Positions 25,491 to 33,621 of a stretch of DNA of 38,310 bases are shown piece by piece. The first letter of the stretch is position 1. Every line of letters begins with the position of its first letter. Location of the stretch: NCBI GenBank assembly GCA_937910235.1, contig CALENB010000559.1, positions 1-38,310 of the forward strand, written 5' to 3'. Source of the DNA: an uncultured Myxococcales bacterium. Lineage in GTDB: Bacteria; Myxococcota_A; UBA9042. The notes beneath the pieces are model-generated. The model ran no database searches and was not told the DNA's origin. It worked only from the letters and a program-made list of their open reading frames with translations. The translations under genes and the position numbers were made by a program.

Positions 25491-25530
25491 GTGGGAAGAA
25501 GTGGTCAGAAGTGGTCAGAAGTAGGAACCT
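25491..25530 (+). promoter_or_regulatory. MraZ-box array: four 10-bp direct repeats
   Basis: Four head-to-tail 10-base units lie here: GTGGGAAGAA, GTGGTCAGAA, GTGGTCAGAA and GTAGGAACCT. MraZ is known to bind G/TGGGN-type repeats with 10-bp spacing in front of its own gene. The array begins at the predicted transcription start, so bound MraZ would block initiation or early elongation. This indicates autoregulation of the operon. Confidence 0.75.
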
Positions 25531-25643
25531 CGTACCCATTCGAGGGCGTTCTGAGCCGGTCGACCAATCCTTAACCCGTTCGCACGGTTTGATCGCATCG
25601 GTCGCGCTGTCTGGTAGTCGCACTGTCTCGTAGGAGCCCCCAA

Positions 25644-26105
25644 GTGGCGTTGATGTTCCTCGGCACTCACGTGAAACGCACGGACGCAAAGTCCCGTGTC
25701 AGCGTGCCAGCGGCGTTTCGACGCCAGCTGGAGAGTGGCGGCGATCCTCGCTTGGTCTTGGTGCGCTCCCTCACTGAGCCCTGCATCACCGCCTACCCGA
25801 TGGCGAAGTGGGAAGAACGTGTCGCGCTGGTCGCGGCGTTGCCACAGAGTCACCAAGCGGTGGCGCTCGTCAAAAAGCTTCAGTTCGCCTGCGCCGCCGA
25901 GGTGGTCGCTGACGGACACGGTCGGATTCTGCTGCCGCAGGGTTTGCGCGAGTTCGCTGGGATTGAGCCGAACGCGGAGGTCGCCGCGGTCGGACAGGGC
26001 GGCACCTTCGATCTGTATGAGGTCGCGCGCTGGCACGTCGAAGACGCGCGCACTGAATCGCTCCTCGCGGAGACGTTGCCCTCTCTCGCCGATGTGGGGC
26101 TGTAG
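25644..26105 (+). CDS. mraZ: transcriptional regulator MraZ
   Basis: A 153-residue DNA-binding protein with two AbrB/SpoVT-type swapped-hairpin domains. The signature DxKSR-type loops are visible twice: DAKSRVSVPAAFR in the first and DGHGRILLPQGLR in the second. MraZ forms ring-shaped oligomers that bind tandem repeats upstream of the dcw operon and usually repress it. The GTG start is chosen because AGGAG lies seven bases upstream; the in-frame ATG at 25653 is too far from that site. The stop overlaps the rsmH GTG by one base. Confidence 0.95.
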   Translation: MALMFLGTHVKRTDAKSRVSVPAAFRRQLESGGDPRLVLVRSLTEPCITAYPMAKWEERVALVAALPQSHQAVALVKKLQFACAAEVVADGHGRILLPQGLREFAGIEPNAEVAAVGQGGTFDLYEVARWHVEDARTESLLAETLPSLADVGL

Positions 26106-27079
26106 TGAGCGATTTCCCCGAATTCTCGCACCTGACGGTGCTTCAGCAGCCGGTGGTCGATGCCCTCCAAGGTGTCCCCGCCGGCTGGGTGGTCGACTGC
26201 ACGTTGGGCGGCGGCGGGCACACGGAGGCCATGCTGCAGCAGCTGCCGCAGGTGCGCGTGCTCGGCCTCGACCGCGATGAGGAGGCCCTCGCGGCGGCGC
26301 GGCTTCGTCTCGCTGCGTTCGGCGACCGGTTTGCCGCCGTGCATGCGCCGTTCAGTGAGCTCGCGACGGTTTGCGCGGAGCGTGGTTTGTCTGAGTTGTC
26401 CGGTGTGGTCGCCGACCTCGGCGTCTCGTCTCACCAAGTGGACACCGCCGCCCGTGGCTTCTCCTTTCGGCATGATGGCCCGTTGGACATGCGCATGGAC
26501 GTCTCACGCGGCCTGCCCCTCCAGGCCCGGCTGGCTGGTGTCTCGAAGCAAGAGCTCGCCGACGTGCTCTACTATTACGGCGATATTCGGGCCTCGCGGC
26601 GCGTCGCCGATACGATCCTCGACGCTTGGCAGGACGGCGTGCAGTCCACTGCCGAGCTCGCCGCGCGGGTCACGGCGGTGTTGCCCCACGGCGGCAAGAC
26701 GCACCCGGCGACGCTGGTTTTTCAGGCCCTACGCATGTGGGTCAACGACGAGCTGGGTGAGCTGGAGACGCTGCTCGCGACCGCACCCGACCTGTTGGCA
26801 CCCGGAGGGGTCCTGGCCGTGATCTCGTTCCACAGCGGCGAGGATCGCGCGGTCAAACAGGTGTTCCGCGATCGGGCTCCGCGCAAGGATTCGGCTTTCG
26901 TCCGCCCATCTCGCAAGCCCCAGGCACCGAGCGACGCAGAGACGCGCGCCAACCCGCGGGCGCGCAGCGCAAAGCTGCGTGTCCTGCGACGCCCAGGCGC
27001 GGACGACGTCGTCGTCTCCAAGTTCGACCGCCGCGCTGAGAAGGCCGCTCAACGCGGTCGTGGAGGACGCCAGCCATGA
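26105..27079 (+). CDS. rsmH: 16S rRNA (cytosine-1402 N4)-methyltransferase
   Basis: RsmH (MraW) methylates C1402 of 16S rRNA in the ribosomal P site with S-adenosylmethionine. The 324 residues show the family order: VVDCTLGGGGHTEAML for SAM binding, LGLDRDEEAL, ADLGVSSHQVD, GFSFRHDGPLDMRMD, a variable helical insert, THPATLVFQALRMWVNDEL, and AVISFHSGEDRAVKQ. The C-terminal tail is basic. It starts at a GTG that overlaps the mraZ stop by one base and ends in an ATGA overlap with ftsL. Confidence 0.97.
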   Translation: MSDFPEFSHLTVLQQPVVDALQGVPAGWVVDCTLGGGGHTEAMLQQLPQVRVLGLDRDEEALAAARLRLAAFGDRFAAVHAPFSELATVCAERGLSELSGVVADLGVSSHQVDTAARGFSFRHDGPLDMRMDVSRGLPLQARLAGVSKQELADVLYYYGDIRASRRVADTILDAWQDGVQSTAELAARVTAVLPHGGKTHPATLVFQALRMWVNDELGELETLLATAPDLLAPGGVLAVISFHSGEDRAVKQVFRDRAPRKDSAFVRPSRKPQAPSDAETRANPRARSAKLRVLRRPGADDVVVSKFDRRAEKAAQRGRGGRQP

Positions 27080-27432
27080 ACCCGCACGCGACCCCACGAG
27101 ATCAGCTACGCGCCGACGCCATGATGCGGTCGGCCATCGCGCGCGCTGACGCGTCCGAGCGCTTCTTCTGGTGGCGCGTGGCGGCCTTGCTGGTCGTGAG
27201 CACCTGCGTGGCGTGGCTTGGTATCTCGCATGTTGAGCATCGCTCGGCGGGCGTCCGCACGGCCCACCAGCTCGCTTTGGTCCACGATCAACTGCGCGAG
27301 CAGGTCGAGGTCAACCGTCGCCTCGGCGCCCAGCTCACTGGCAAGAAGGACCCGGTCCAGCTCGCACAGGAAGCGCAGCAGAAACTGAAGATGAAGAGCC
27401 CAGAGCCCGGCGTTCAGGTGGACGTGCGATGA
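27076..27432 (+). CDS. ftsL: cell division protein FtsL
   Basis: A 118-residue bitopic protein: a charged cytoplasmic N-terminus (1-30), one transmembrane helix (about 31-50, FWWRVAALLVVSTCVAWL), then a periplasmic coiled coil (about 58-105) ending in a Lys/Pro-rich tail. This architecture and its place between rsmH and ftsI identify FtsL, although its sequence is poorly conserved. FtsL joins FtsQ and FtsB to activate septal synthesis by FtsW/FtsI. ATGA overlaps link it to both neighbours. Confidence 0.85.
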   Translation: MNPHATPRDQLRADAMMRSAIARADASERFFWWRVAALLVVSTCVAWLGISHVEHRSAGVRTAHQLALVHDQLREQVEVNRRLGAQLTGKKDPVQLAQEAQQKLKMKSPEPGVQVDVR

Positions 27433-28259
27433 GCTGTGTCGCGCCGAACCGCACCCGCATGCCGCCAGCGCTGTCGGCCACGATCGTGATGCGCCGCCAG
27501 GTTTCCGCGCTCGTCGTGATCGCCGCGCTCATGGCGGGGTGCGGCGCCACGCAGCTGGAGACCAAGAAGCGCCAGGAGAAGGCCGACTTTCACTACAAGC
27601 TCGCGGCCGGCTACTTCCACGCCCACAGCGTCGATCTCGCGATCCGGGAGTTGATGCAGTCCTTTCAATTCGACGAGGACTATCCGGAGAGCCGCTACCT
27701 GTTTGGGTTCATTCTCTTCGGTCGAAAGCGCCACGAGGAGGCGGTCCTCAACTTCAAGCGGGCGCTCAAGCGCAAACCCAAGTTCTTCGCCGCGCGCAAT
27801 CACCTCGGCGTGACGTATCTGGAGTTGGAGCGCTGGCAGGACGCCATCGACGTGCTCAAGCCCCTGCTCAAAGAGCCGACCTACACGACGCCGTACCTGC
27901 CCTACAACAACATCGGGTGGGCCTACATGAAGATGGGGCAGCTGAACCAGGCCGGCAAACACCTGCGAATGGCGGTCTTTGTGAACCCAAAATTTTGCCA
28001 GGGACACCGCAACCTCGGCCTTCTAGCGGAGAAGCGTGGAGACCCTCAGGGCGCGGAGCGACATCTCGAGGACGCGACACGTCGCTGCCCGAAGGTTGCG
28101 ACGTTTCACTTCTCTCTCGGCGATCTCTACTGCCGCGCTCACAACGACGCCAAGGCAGAGGCCGCCTACAAGCGCTGCAGCGAGCTCGCTGGAAGCACGC
28201 TGCTGGGCCGGCGCTGCGCCGCGCGTGTCGATCTGGCTCACAACGGGGGCTGCCAATGA
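27429..28259 (+). CDS. TPR-repeat lipoprotein (Tgl/PilF-like) inside the dcw operon
   Basis: A 276-residue outer-membrane-type lipoprotein: signal peptide with MAGC (C38), then about six tetratricopeptide repeats (about 50-265), for example YLFGFILFGRKRHEEAVLNF, AARNHLGVTYLELERWQDAI and YNNIGWAYMKMGQLNQAGKH. The layout resembles PilF/PilW/Tgl pilotins, which help assemble the type IV pilus secretin. No pilus gene is present here, so a division or septal-wall role is as likely. The start at 27429 overlaps the ftsL stop (ATGA); an ATG at 27489 would give a more ordinary signal length. Its own stop overlaps the ftsI start. Confidence 0.82.
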   Translation: MSCVAPNRTRMPPALSATIVMRRQVSALVVIAALMAGCGATQLETKKRQEKADFHYKLAAGYFHAHSVDLAIRELMQSFQFDEDYPESRYLFGFILFGRKRHEEAVLNFKRALKRKPKFFAARNHLGVTYLELERWQDAIDVLKPLLKEPTYTTPYLPYNNIGWAYMKMGQLNQAGKHLRMAVFVNPKFCQGHRNLGLLAEKRGDPQGAERHLEDATRRCPKVATFHFSLGDLYCRAHNDAKAEAAYKRCSELAGSTLLGRRCAARVDLAHNGGCQ

Positions 28260-30463
28260 GCCTGTCGCTTCCTCGCCGCCGCATCGCGCTCGTCGACCGT
28301 GACGGACCGTCGCCGAGCGCGCGCTACGTACGAACGCGCCGTCGCGCCCTCGTAGTCCTGCTGATCTGCTCCGGTTGGCTACTGGCATGTGTCGCGACGG
28401 CGGCCTGGCACGTGGTCCACGTCGATGAAGTCCGTCGCTACGCCGAGCAGAACTCCACCTATCACCGCAAGGTCCGCACCCGCCGAGGCGATGTGCGGGA
28501 TCGCAACGGCGTCACGCTGGCCGCCGATGTGCGCACCGAACACCTCACGTGTGACCCGCGTTGGGTGCGGCCGACGCATCCAGAGGCGCGAAAGCTCAAG
28601 GTGAACGATCCCGAGGTGCGCAAGGTGCGCCACGACGTCGCCGATCTGCTGCACAAGGTCACCGGCGCGAGACGGGCGGACCTGCTCGGACGCCTCAGTC
28701 GCAAGGGCGCGTTCGCCTACCTTGTCAAGAACCTGACGATCGAGCAGAGCCGCAAGATCAGGGCCTTGATGTTCGATCAGAAGCTCCCGGGCGTGCAGAT
28801 CGAGCAGGGCTTCGCGCGGTACTTCCCCAACCACAAACTCGCCGGATCGCTCATCGGTCGGCGCAACTGGTCGGGCAACGTCGAGCGCTCGTTCGATACG
28901 CAGCTGCGCGGCCAGATCGTCGAGATTCGCGGCCACAAGAACGGCGCCGCGGAGCGCATCTACTTCGATGGCGCCCCGGATTCCAGCCATTTTGGCGGGC
29001 GATCGCTGTCGCTGACGATCGATGAGAAGATCCAGGCCGTCGCGGAGCACCAGCTCGTGGCGGGCGTGCGCGACGGCCACGCGAAGTTCGGTATCGCCAT
29101 CGTCATGGACGTCGCCACCGGCGAGATCCTCGCCATGGCGCAGACACCGCAGGTCGACCCAAACGAGACCAGGAACGTCGCCGCGGCGGCGATGCGCAAT
29201 CGCAGCGTCTCAGAGCAGTTCGAGCCCGGCAGCACCCTCAAAGTGCTGACCTACGCCGCCGCGCTCCAGGAGGGCAAGGTCACCCCCGGCGCCCACTTCA
29301 GCGCCGCTGGTGGCTTCCGTGTTCCAGGCAAGCTGATCACCGACAGCCACGCCCACGGCGACCTCACGGCGACGGAGTGCATCAAAGTCTCGTCCAACGT
29401 GTGTCTCGCAAAAATCGCCTGGCGGCTCGGTCGCACCAAGCTGGAGGCGTATTTGCGGGACTTTGGTCTAGGCCGCCGCACGGACGTCGGGCTGATCGGC
29501 GAAATCGCAGGTCAGCTCTCGGACTCGGCTTCGTGGCGCCCGGTGAAGTTTGCCAACATCGCGTTTGGCCAAGGCATCGCGGTCACAGGCCTCCAGATCG
29601 TCAACGCGTTCGCTGTAATCGGCAATGGCGGCGTGTTTCGGCGGCCCCGGCTCTTGCGCGATGTGGTCGCCGCTGACGGCACGGTGGTGCAGCCTTTTGA
29701 GTTGGAGCGGGGTCGGCGAATCCTGAGTAGCAAGGTGGCGCGTCAGGTGGTGGATGCCATGGCGACCGTCTGCGAGAAGGGCGGTACGGCTCGACGCGCG
29801 CGGCTCGACAACTACAAAATGGCCGGAAAAACCGGCACGGCGCAGCAGTACGATCCGAAGGGCGGCTACTCGAAGACCCACTGGGTGGCGAGCTTTATCG
29901 GCTTGGTTCCGGCTGAGAAGCCGAGGCTCGCGATCTTTGTGGCGATCGACACGCCGATGAAGCGTCACAAGAAGTACCCCAGCATCATCTTGCGCACAGG
30001 CGGCGAGATCGCGGCGCCTGTCGTCCGTGAGATCGCGCGCTTCTCGCTACCCTACCTCGGCGTGCCCTCGAGCCCCGGCGCGCCGTATCTGGCGTACGAC
30101 GACCCAGTGGTGGCGCGTGAGCGTCACGAGAAGCGTCGTGCCCTCGCGCTGGCCAAGCTGGCGCGCAAAGCCAAGGTCGACGTCGCGGAGGGTGAGGCCG
30201 TTGGCGAGCCGCCGCCGCGCCTGACGGTTGTGCGCCCCGGCCGCATGCGGGTGCCAGATCTGCGTGGGCTGCCGCTGCGAAAGGCGATCGACCAGCTGTC
30301 CCACGCCGGTCTCGCGGTGGAAGCGAAGGGTTCGGGCGTCGTGCTGTCGCAGCGTCCTGCCGCCGGCGTGATGGTCACCAACGGCGATCGCGTTCGCCTG
30401 CGTTTGGCCCGGATCAGCGCCCTGGCAGCGGCCGAGCGCTACGACGAGGGAGGCGCACCATGA
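28256..30463 (+). CDS. ftsI: septal transpeptidase FtsI (PBP3) with C-terminal PASTA domain
   Basis: FtsI cross-links septal peptidoglycan together with FtsW. The 735 residues contain a basic cytoplasmic N-terminus, one transmembrane helix (about 31-53), the dimerisation domain (RGDVRDRNGVTLA), and a transpeptidase domain with S326-TLK (PGSTLK), S379-x-N381 (SSN) and K525-TGT. A PASTA domain follows at about 664-717 (MRVPDLRGLPLRKAIDQL to RVRLRL). PASTA domains are usual in Gram-positive PBPs and occur in some Gram-negative division PBPs. A Lys/Arg/Ala-rich stretch separates it from the catalytic domain. The start at 28256 forms ATGA with the TPR gene; a much longer upstream frame is rejected. 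Confidence 0.95.
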   Translation: MSLSLPRRRIALVDRDGPSPSARYVRTRRRALVVLLICSGWLLACVATAAWHVVHVDEVRRYAEQNSTYHRKVRTRRGDVRDRNGVTLAADVRTEHLTCDPRWVRPTHPEARKLKVNDPEVRKVRHDVADLLHKVTGARRADLLGRLSRKGAFAYLVKNLTIEQSRKIRALMFDQKLPGVQIEQGFARYFPNHKLAGSLIGRRNWSGNVERSFDTQLRGQIVEIRGHKNGAAERIYFDGAPDSSHFGGRSLSLTIDEKIQAVAEHQLVAGVRDGHAKFGIAIVMDVATGEILAMAQTPQVDPNETRNVAAAAMRNRSVSEQFEPGSTLKVLTYAAALQEGKVTPGAHFSAAGGFRVPGKLITDSHAHGDLTATECIKVSSNVCLAKIAWRLGRTKLEAYLRDFGLGRRTDVGLIGEIAGQLSDSASWRPVKFANIAFGQGIAVTGLQIVNAFAVIGNGGVFRRPRLLRDVVAADGTVVQPFELERGRRILSSKVARQVVDAMATVCEKGGTARRARLDNYKMAGKTGTAQQYDPKGGYSKTHWVASFIGLVPAEKPRLAIFVAIDTPMKRHKKYPSIILRTGGEIAAPVVREIARFSLPYLGVPSSPGAPYLAYDDPVVARERHEKRRALALAKLARKAKVDVAEGEAVGEPPPRLTVVRPGRMRVPDLRGLPLRKAIDQLSHAGLAVEAKGSGVVLSQRPAAGVMVTNGDRVRLRLARISALAAAERYDEGGAP

Positions 30464-33400
30464 GGCTGCACTCCCTCCTTCGCTCCGCCGGGTTGACCGA
30501 CGCGCCTGACGCCGCGGCCGTGGACATCAGCGCCGTGGACATCAGCGCCGTCGACATCAGCGCCGTGGACATCAGCGCCGTGCACTCCGATTCGCGTCGC
30601 GTCACGCCGGGCGCGCTGTTTGTCGCTTGTGACGGGCTGCGCACACGCGGGCTCGACTTCGTGCCGGCGGCGGCGCGGGCCGGCGCGGCGGCCATCGTCA
30701 TCGCTGCGGACGCCGAGCTCGACCTCACCGGCCTCGACGCCGCCACGATCGAGCGACTCGCCCAGATCCCGATCGTGCGGGTCGACTCGCCGCGTCAGGC
30801 GCTCGGGCCGCTCGCAAGCGCCAGCTTTGATCACCCGAGTCATCAGCTCGCGGTCCTCGCCGTCACCGGCACCAACGGCAAGACCACCACCGCCACGCTG
30901 ATCGCGCAGCTGCTCTGTGCCTGCGGCCAGCGCGCCGCGGCCTTGGGCACGCTCGGCCTGTGGACCGAAGCAGGCGTTGAACCCGGCGGACTCACCACGC
31001 CCGACGCGGTCGATCTGCAGGCCCGCCTCGCGACGCTGCGCGACCGGGGGTTCACCGTGGTCGTGCTCGAAGCCAGCTCCCACGCGCTCGACCAAGCGCG
31101 TCTGCTAGGCACCCGTCTTCGCGTCGTCGGCTGGACGAATCTCAGCCGCGATCACCTGGATTATCACGGCGACGTCGCCAGCTACACCGCGGCCAAGCTG
31201 CGCCTCTTCACAGAGCTGCTGCCACGCGATGGCACGGGGTGGGTCAACAGCGATGACCCCGCCGCGGCGCTCGCGCTGGGGACTCCGGGCGTGCGCGGGT
31301 TCAGCTTCGGCGCCCGGCCAGACGCCGACGCGCAAGTCGCCGGTCTGCAGCTCTCGGCGGAGGGCTTGGCGTTGCGGCTGCACCTGCGCGACGACCCGCG
31401 GCCGTTGGACCTGCGAGCGCCGCTGCTCGGTCGTCACAACGCGCAGAACTTGGTGCTCGCGGCGCTGATGTGCCGCGATCTAGGGCTCGAAGCGGAGGCG
31501 ATCGAAGCGGCCGCCCGCACGCTGACGGCGCCACCCGGGCGACTGCAGCCCGTCGCCAACGGCCTCGGCGGTCTCATCTTGGTGGACTACGCCCACACCC
31601 CCGACGCGCTGGCCCAGGTGCTCGCGGTCGGTCATGAGCTGCTGGGCGCCGCGGGCCAACTCATGGTCGTGTTCGGCTGCGGCGGTGATCGTGACGCCGG
31701 CAAACGTGCGCCCATGGGCCACGCCGCCGGCGCGATCGCTGACGTCAGCGTCGCTACGTCGGATAATCCCCGGACGGAAGACCCCGCCGCGATTCTTCGC
31801 CCGGTCACCGCTGGACTGCTCGCCGCAGGCGCGCGTCGGGTCGACCGCTTTGTCCCGTCGTCGACGGCGCAGTACCCCGGCGATCGCATCTTCTGCGTTG
31901 AGCCAGATCGCGACGCGGCCATTCGGCGGGCCATCGGCCTAGTCGGCCCGGGCGATGTGCTCATTATCGCGGGCAAGGGCCACGAGACGACACAGACTAT
32001 CGGCGGTGAGGCGAGGTCTTTCGACGACGTCGCCGTCGCCAAACGCTGGCTGTCGCAACGCAAGACCCGCGCCGCTGCGCCCAAAGCGGCGGCGACGGAG
32101 CTCGCGGCCTTCGCTTTCGACGCCAACGACGCGGCGGCCGCGACGGGGGGCACCGCCGTCGTCTCCCAGGCCGCATCTGCGGGCGAATCGCTGACCACCA
32201 CGCTCAGCACCGACAGCCGTGCCGTGCCGACCGGCGCCCTCTTTGTGCCGCTGATCGGTCCGCAGTTCGATGGTCACGCCTACCTCGCCGCCGCCTTCGC
32301 CAGCGGTGCCCATGGCGCCCTGTGCGCCGCCGCTCGCCGGGACGTCGGCTTGGCCGCCCTGGCCGACCACGCCGCCTGGCTGTGCGAGGTGCCCGACACC
32401 CTGATCGGTTTGGGCGACCTGGCGCGCGCCCACCGGCGGCGCTTCGGCGGCGCGGTCATCTGCATCACCGGCAGCAACGGCAAAACCAGCACCAAAGAGC
32501 TGACCGCGCTCGCGCTAGGCGCCGCCGGTCCGGTGCTGGCCACCTATCGGAATCACAACAATCGCATCGGTGTGCCGCAGACGCTCGCGCGGCTGCGAGC
32601 CGCCCACCAGTTCGCCGTCGTTGAGTGTGGCATGAGCATCCCCGGCGAGATCGCCGAGCTCGGTCGCATCGCCGAGCCCGACATCGCAGTGCTGACCAAC
32701 GTCTCCGCTGCCCATCTCGAAGGGTTGGGCAGCGTCGAAGGCGTCGCGGCCGAGAAGACCGACCTGCTGCGTGCGCTCGGTCGTGGCAGAGATCCCGCGT
32801 CGGCAGTCGCCATCGTGCCGGCCGACGAACCGCTGATTGAACCCCATCTCGCCGCCCTCACCTGCCGCATCGTGCGTGTCGGCGACCACCCTAGCGCCGA
32901 CGTGTGTGTGGTGGGCGAGGTCTCCGTCTCGGGCCTGTCGCAGCGCTTCGTGGCCGATGTGTGTGGCCAGCGGGTGAGCGTCGTGCTCCCTGCGATTGGC
33001 CTGCATATGGTCCGCAACGCCCTCACCGCCCTCGCCGTCGCCGACGTGCTGGGCGTCAACCTGACGGCCGCGGCGTGGGCTCTCGCGCAGTTCTCTCCCG
33101 TCGGCCAGCGCATGCGGCCGCTGCAGCTCGGGGACACGCTGGTGCTGGAGGATTGCTATAACGCCAACCCAGCCTCGGTCGCCGTCGCGCTCAGCACGCT
33201 CGTTGGGCTGCCTGGTCCACATGTCGCGGTCCTCGGCGACATGCTGGAGCTTGGCGAACGATCAGCGCGGCTCCACGCGGCGTCTGGCGCTGCCGCTGCG
33301 GCCGCCGGGGTGTCGCTCCTCCTCGCGCGCGGCACCTTCGCCGGAGACACCATCCGCGGCGCGCGGCAAGCCGGTTTGACGGCCGCGTACGTCTTCACAA

Positions 33401-33621
33401 CCGACGCTGAGGGCGCCGCCCAGGTGCTGGCCAGCGGCGCCGCGACGGTCCTGGTCAAGGGGTCCCGGGGCGCCCGCATGGAGGGCGTCATCGACGCGCT
33501 GCAGGCCGCCGCGTCGCAGCCTGCACAACCGCCTGCGCCGGCCGCCGCGCCCAACGTCTCAACTTCGCAACCCGGCACAGCCGATGACCCGGAGGCCGAT
33601 CGTGTTCCTGTGGCTCTCTGA
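30460..33621 (+). CDS. murE/murF: MurE-MurF fusion (UDP-MurNAc-tripeptide synthetase and D-Ala-D-Ala ligase)
   Basis: A single 1053-residue frame encodes two successive cytoplasmic ligases. The MurE half (about 1-530) adds meso-diaminopimelate: DSR near residue 45, the P-loop VTGTNGKTT at 135-143 (K141), and D435-NPR, the diaminopimelate-selecting motif. The MurF half (about 575-1025) adds D-Ala-D-Ala: STDSRAVPTGALFVP, the P-loop TGSNGKTST (K675), the NHNNRIGVPQTL segment, and D898-CYNANP. An Ala-rich linker joins them, and no stop or frameshift separates them. A Pro/Ala tail ends the protein. A 15-bp repeat near the N-terminus adds VDISA units. The ATG overlaps the ftsI stop by four bases, and the end overlaps mraY by 20. 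Confidence 0.95.
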   Translation: MRLHSLLRSAGLTDAPDAAAVDISAVDISAVDISAVDISAVHSDSRRVTPGALFVACDGLRTRGLDFVPAAARAGAAAIVIAADAELDLTGLDAATIERLAQIPIVRVDSPRQALGPLASASFDHPSHQLAVLAVTGTNGKTTTATLIAQLLCACGQRAAALGTLGLWTEAGVEPGGLTTPDAVDLQARLATLRDRGFTVVVLEASSHALDQARLLGTRLRVVGWTNLSRDHLDYHGDVASYTAAKLRLFTELLPRDGTGWVNSDDPAAALALGTPGVRGFSFGARPDADAQVAGLQLSAEGLALRLHLRDDPRPLDLRAPLLGRHNAQNLVLAALMCRDLGLEAEAIEAAARTLTAPPGRLQPVANGLGGLILVDYAHTPDALAQVLAVGHELLGAAGQLMVVFGCGGDRDAGKRAPMGHAAGAIADVSVATSDNPRTEDPAAILRPVTAGLLAAGARRVDRFVPSSTAQYPGDRIFCVEPDRDAAIRRAIGLVGPGDVLIIAGKGHETTQTIGGEARSFDDVAVAKRWLSQRKTRAAAPKAAATELAAFAFDANDAAAATGGTAVVSQAASAGESLTTTLSTDSRAVPTGALFVPLIGPQFDGHAYLAAAFASGAHGALCAAARRDVGLAALADHAAWLCEVPDTLIGLGDLARAHRRRFGGAVICITGSNGKTSTKELTALALGAAGPVLATYRNHNNRIGVPQTLARLRAAHQFAVVECGMSIPGEIAELGRIAEPDIAVLTNVSAAHLEGLGSVEGVAAEKTDLLRALGRGRDPASAVAIVPADEPLIEPHLAALTCRIVRVGDHPSADVCVVGEVSVSGLSQRFVADVCGQRVSVVLPAIGLHMVRNALTALAVADVLGVNLTAAAWALAQFSPVGQRMRPLQLGDTLVLEDCYNANPASVAVALSTLVGLPGPHVAVLGDMLELGERSARLHAASGAAAAAAGVSLLLARGTFAGDTIRGARQAGLTAAYVFTTDAEGAAQVLASGAATVLVKGSRGARMEGVIDALQAAASQPAQPPAPAAAPNVSTSQPGTADDPEADRVPVAL
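30520..30579 (+). repeat. four in-frame 15-bp tandem repeats in murE
   Basis: The 15-base unit GTGGACATCAGCGCC occurs four times in a row (30520-30534, 30535-30549, 30550-30564, 30565-30579), with a single synonymous change (GTC for GTG) in the third. It encodes (VDISA)4 directly before the VHSDSR motif of the MurE substrate-binding domain. Near-identity at DNA level points to recent slippage expansion, and the unit keeps the frame. Confidence 0.92.

Noticed and set aside
27539-28255. N-terminal extension of the ftsI frame by 239 codons
   Set aside because: It runs through the TPR lipoprotein gene in another frame and has a shadow-like Arg/Gly composition; the ATG at 28256 gives a normal FtsI N-terminus.
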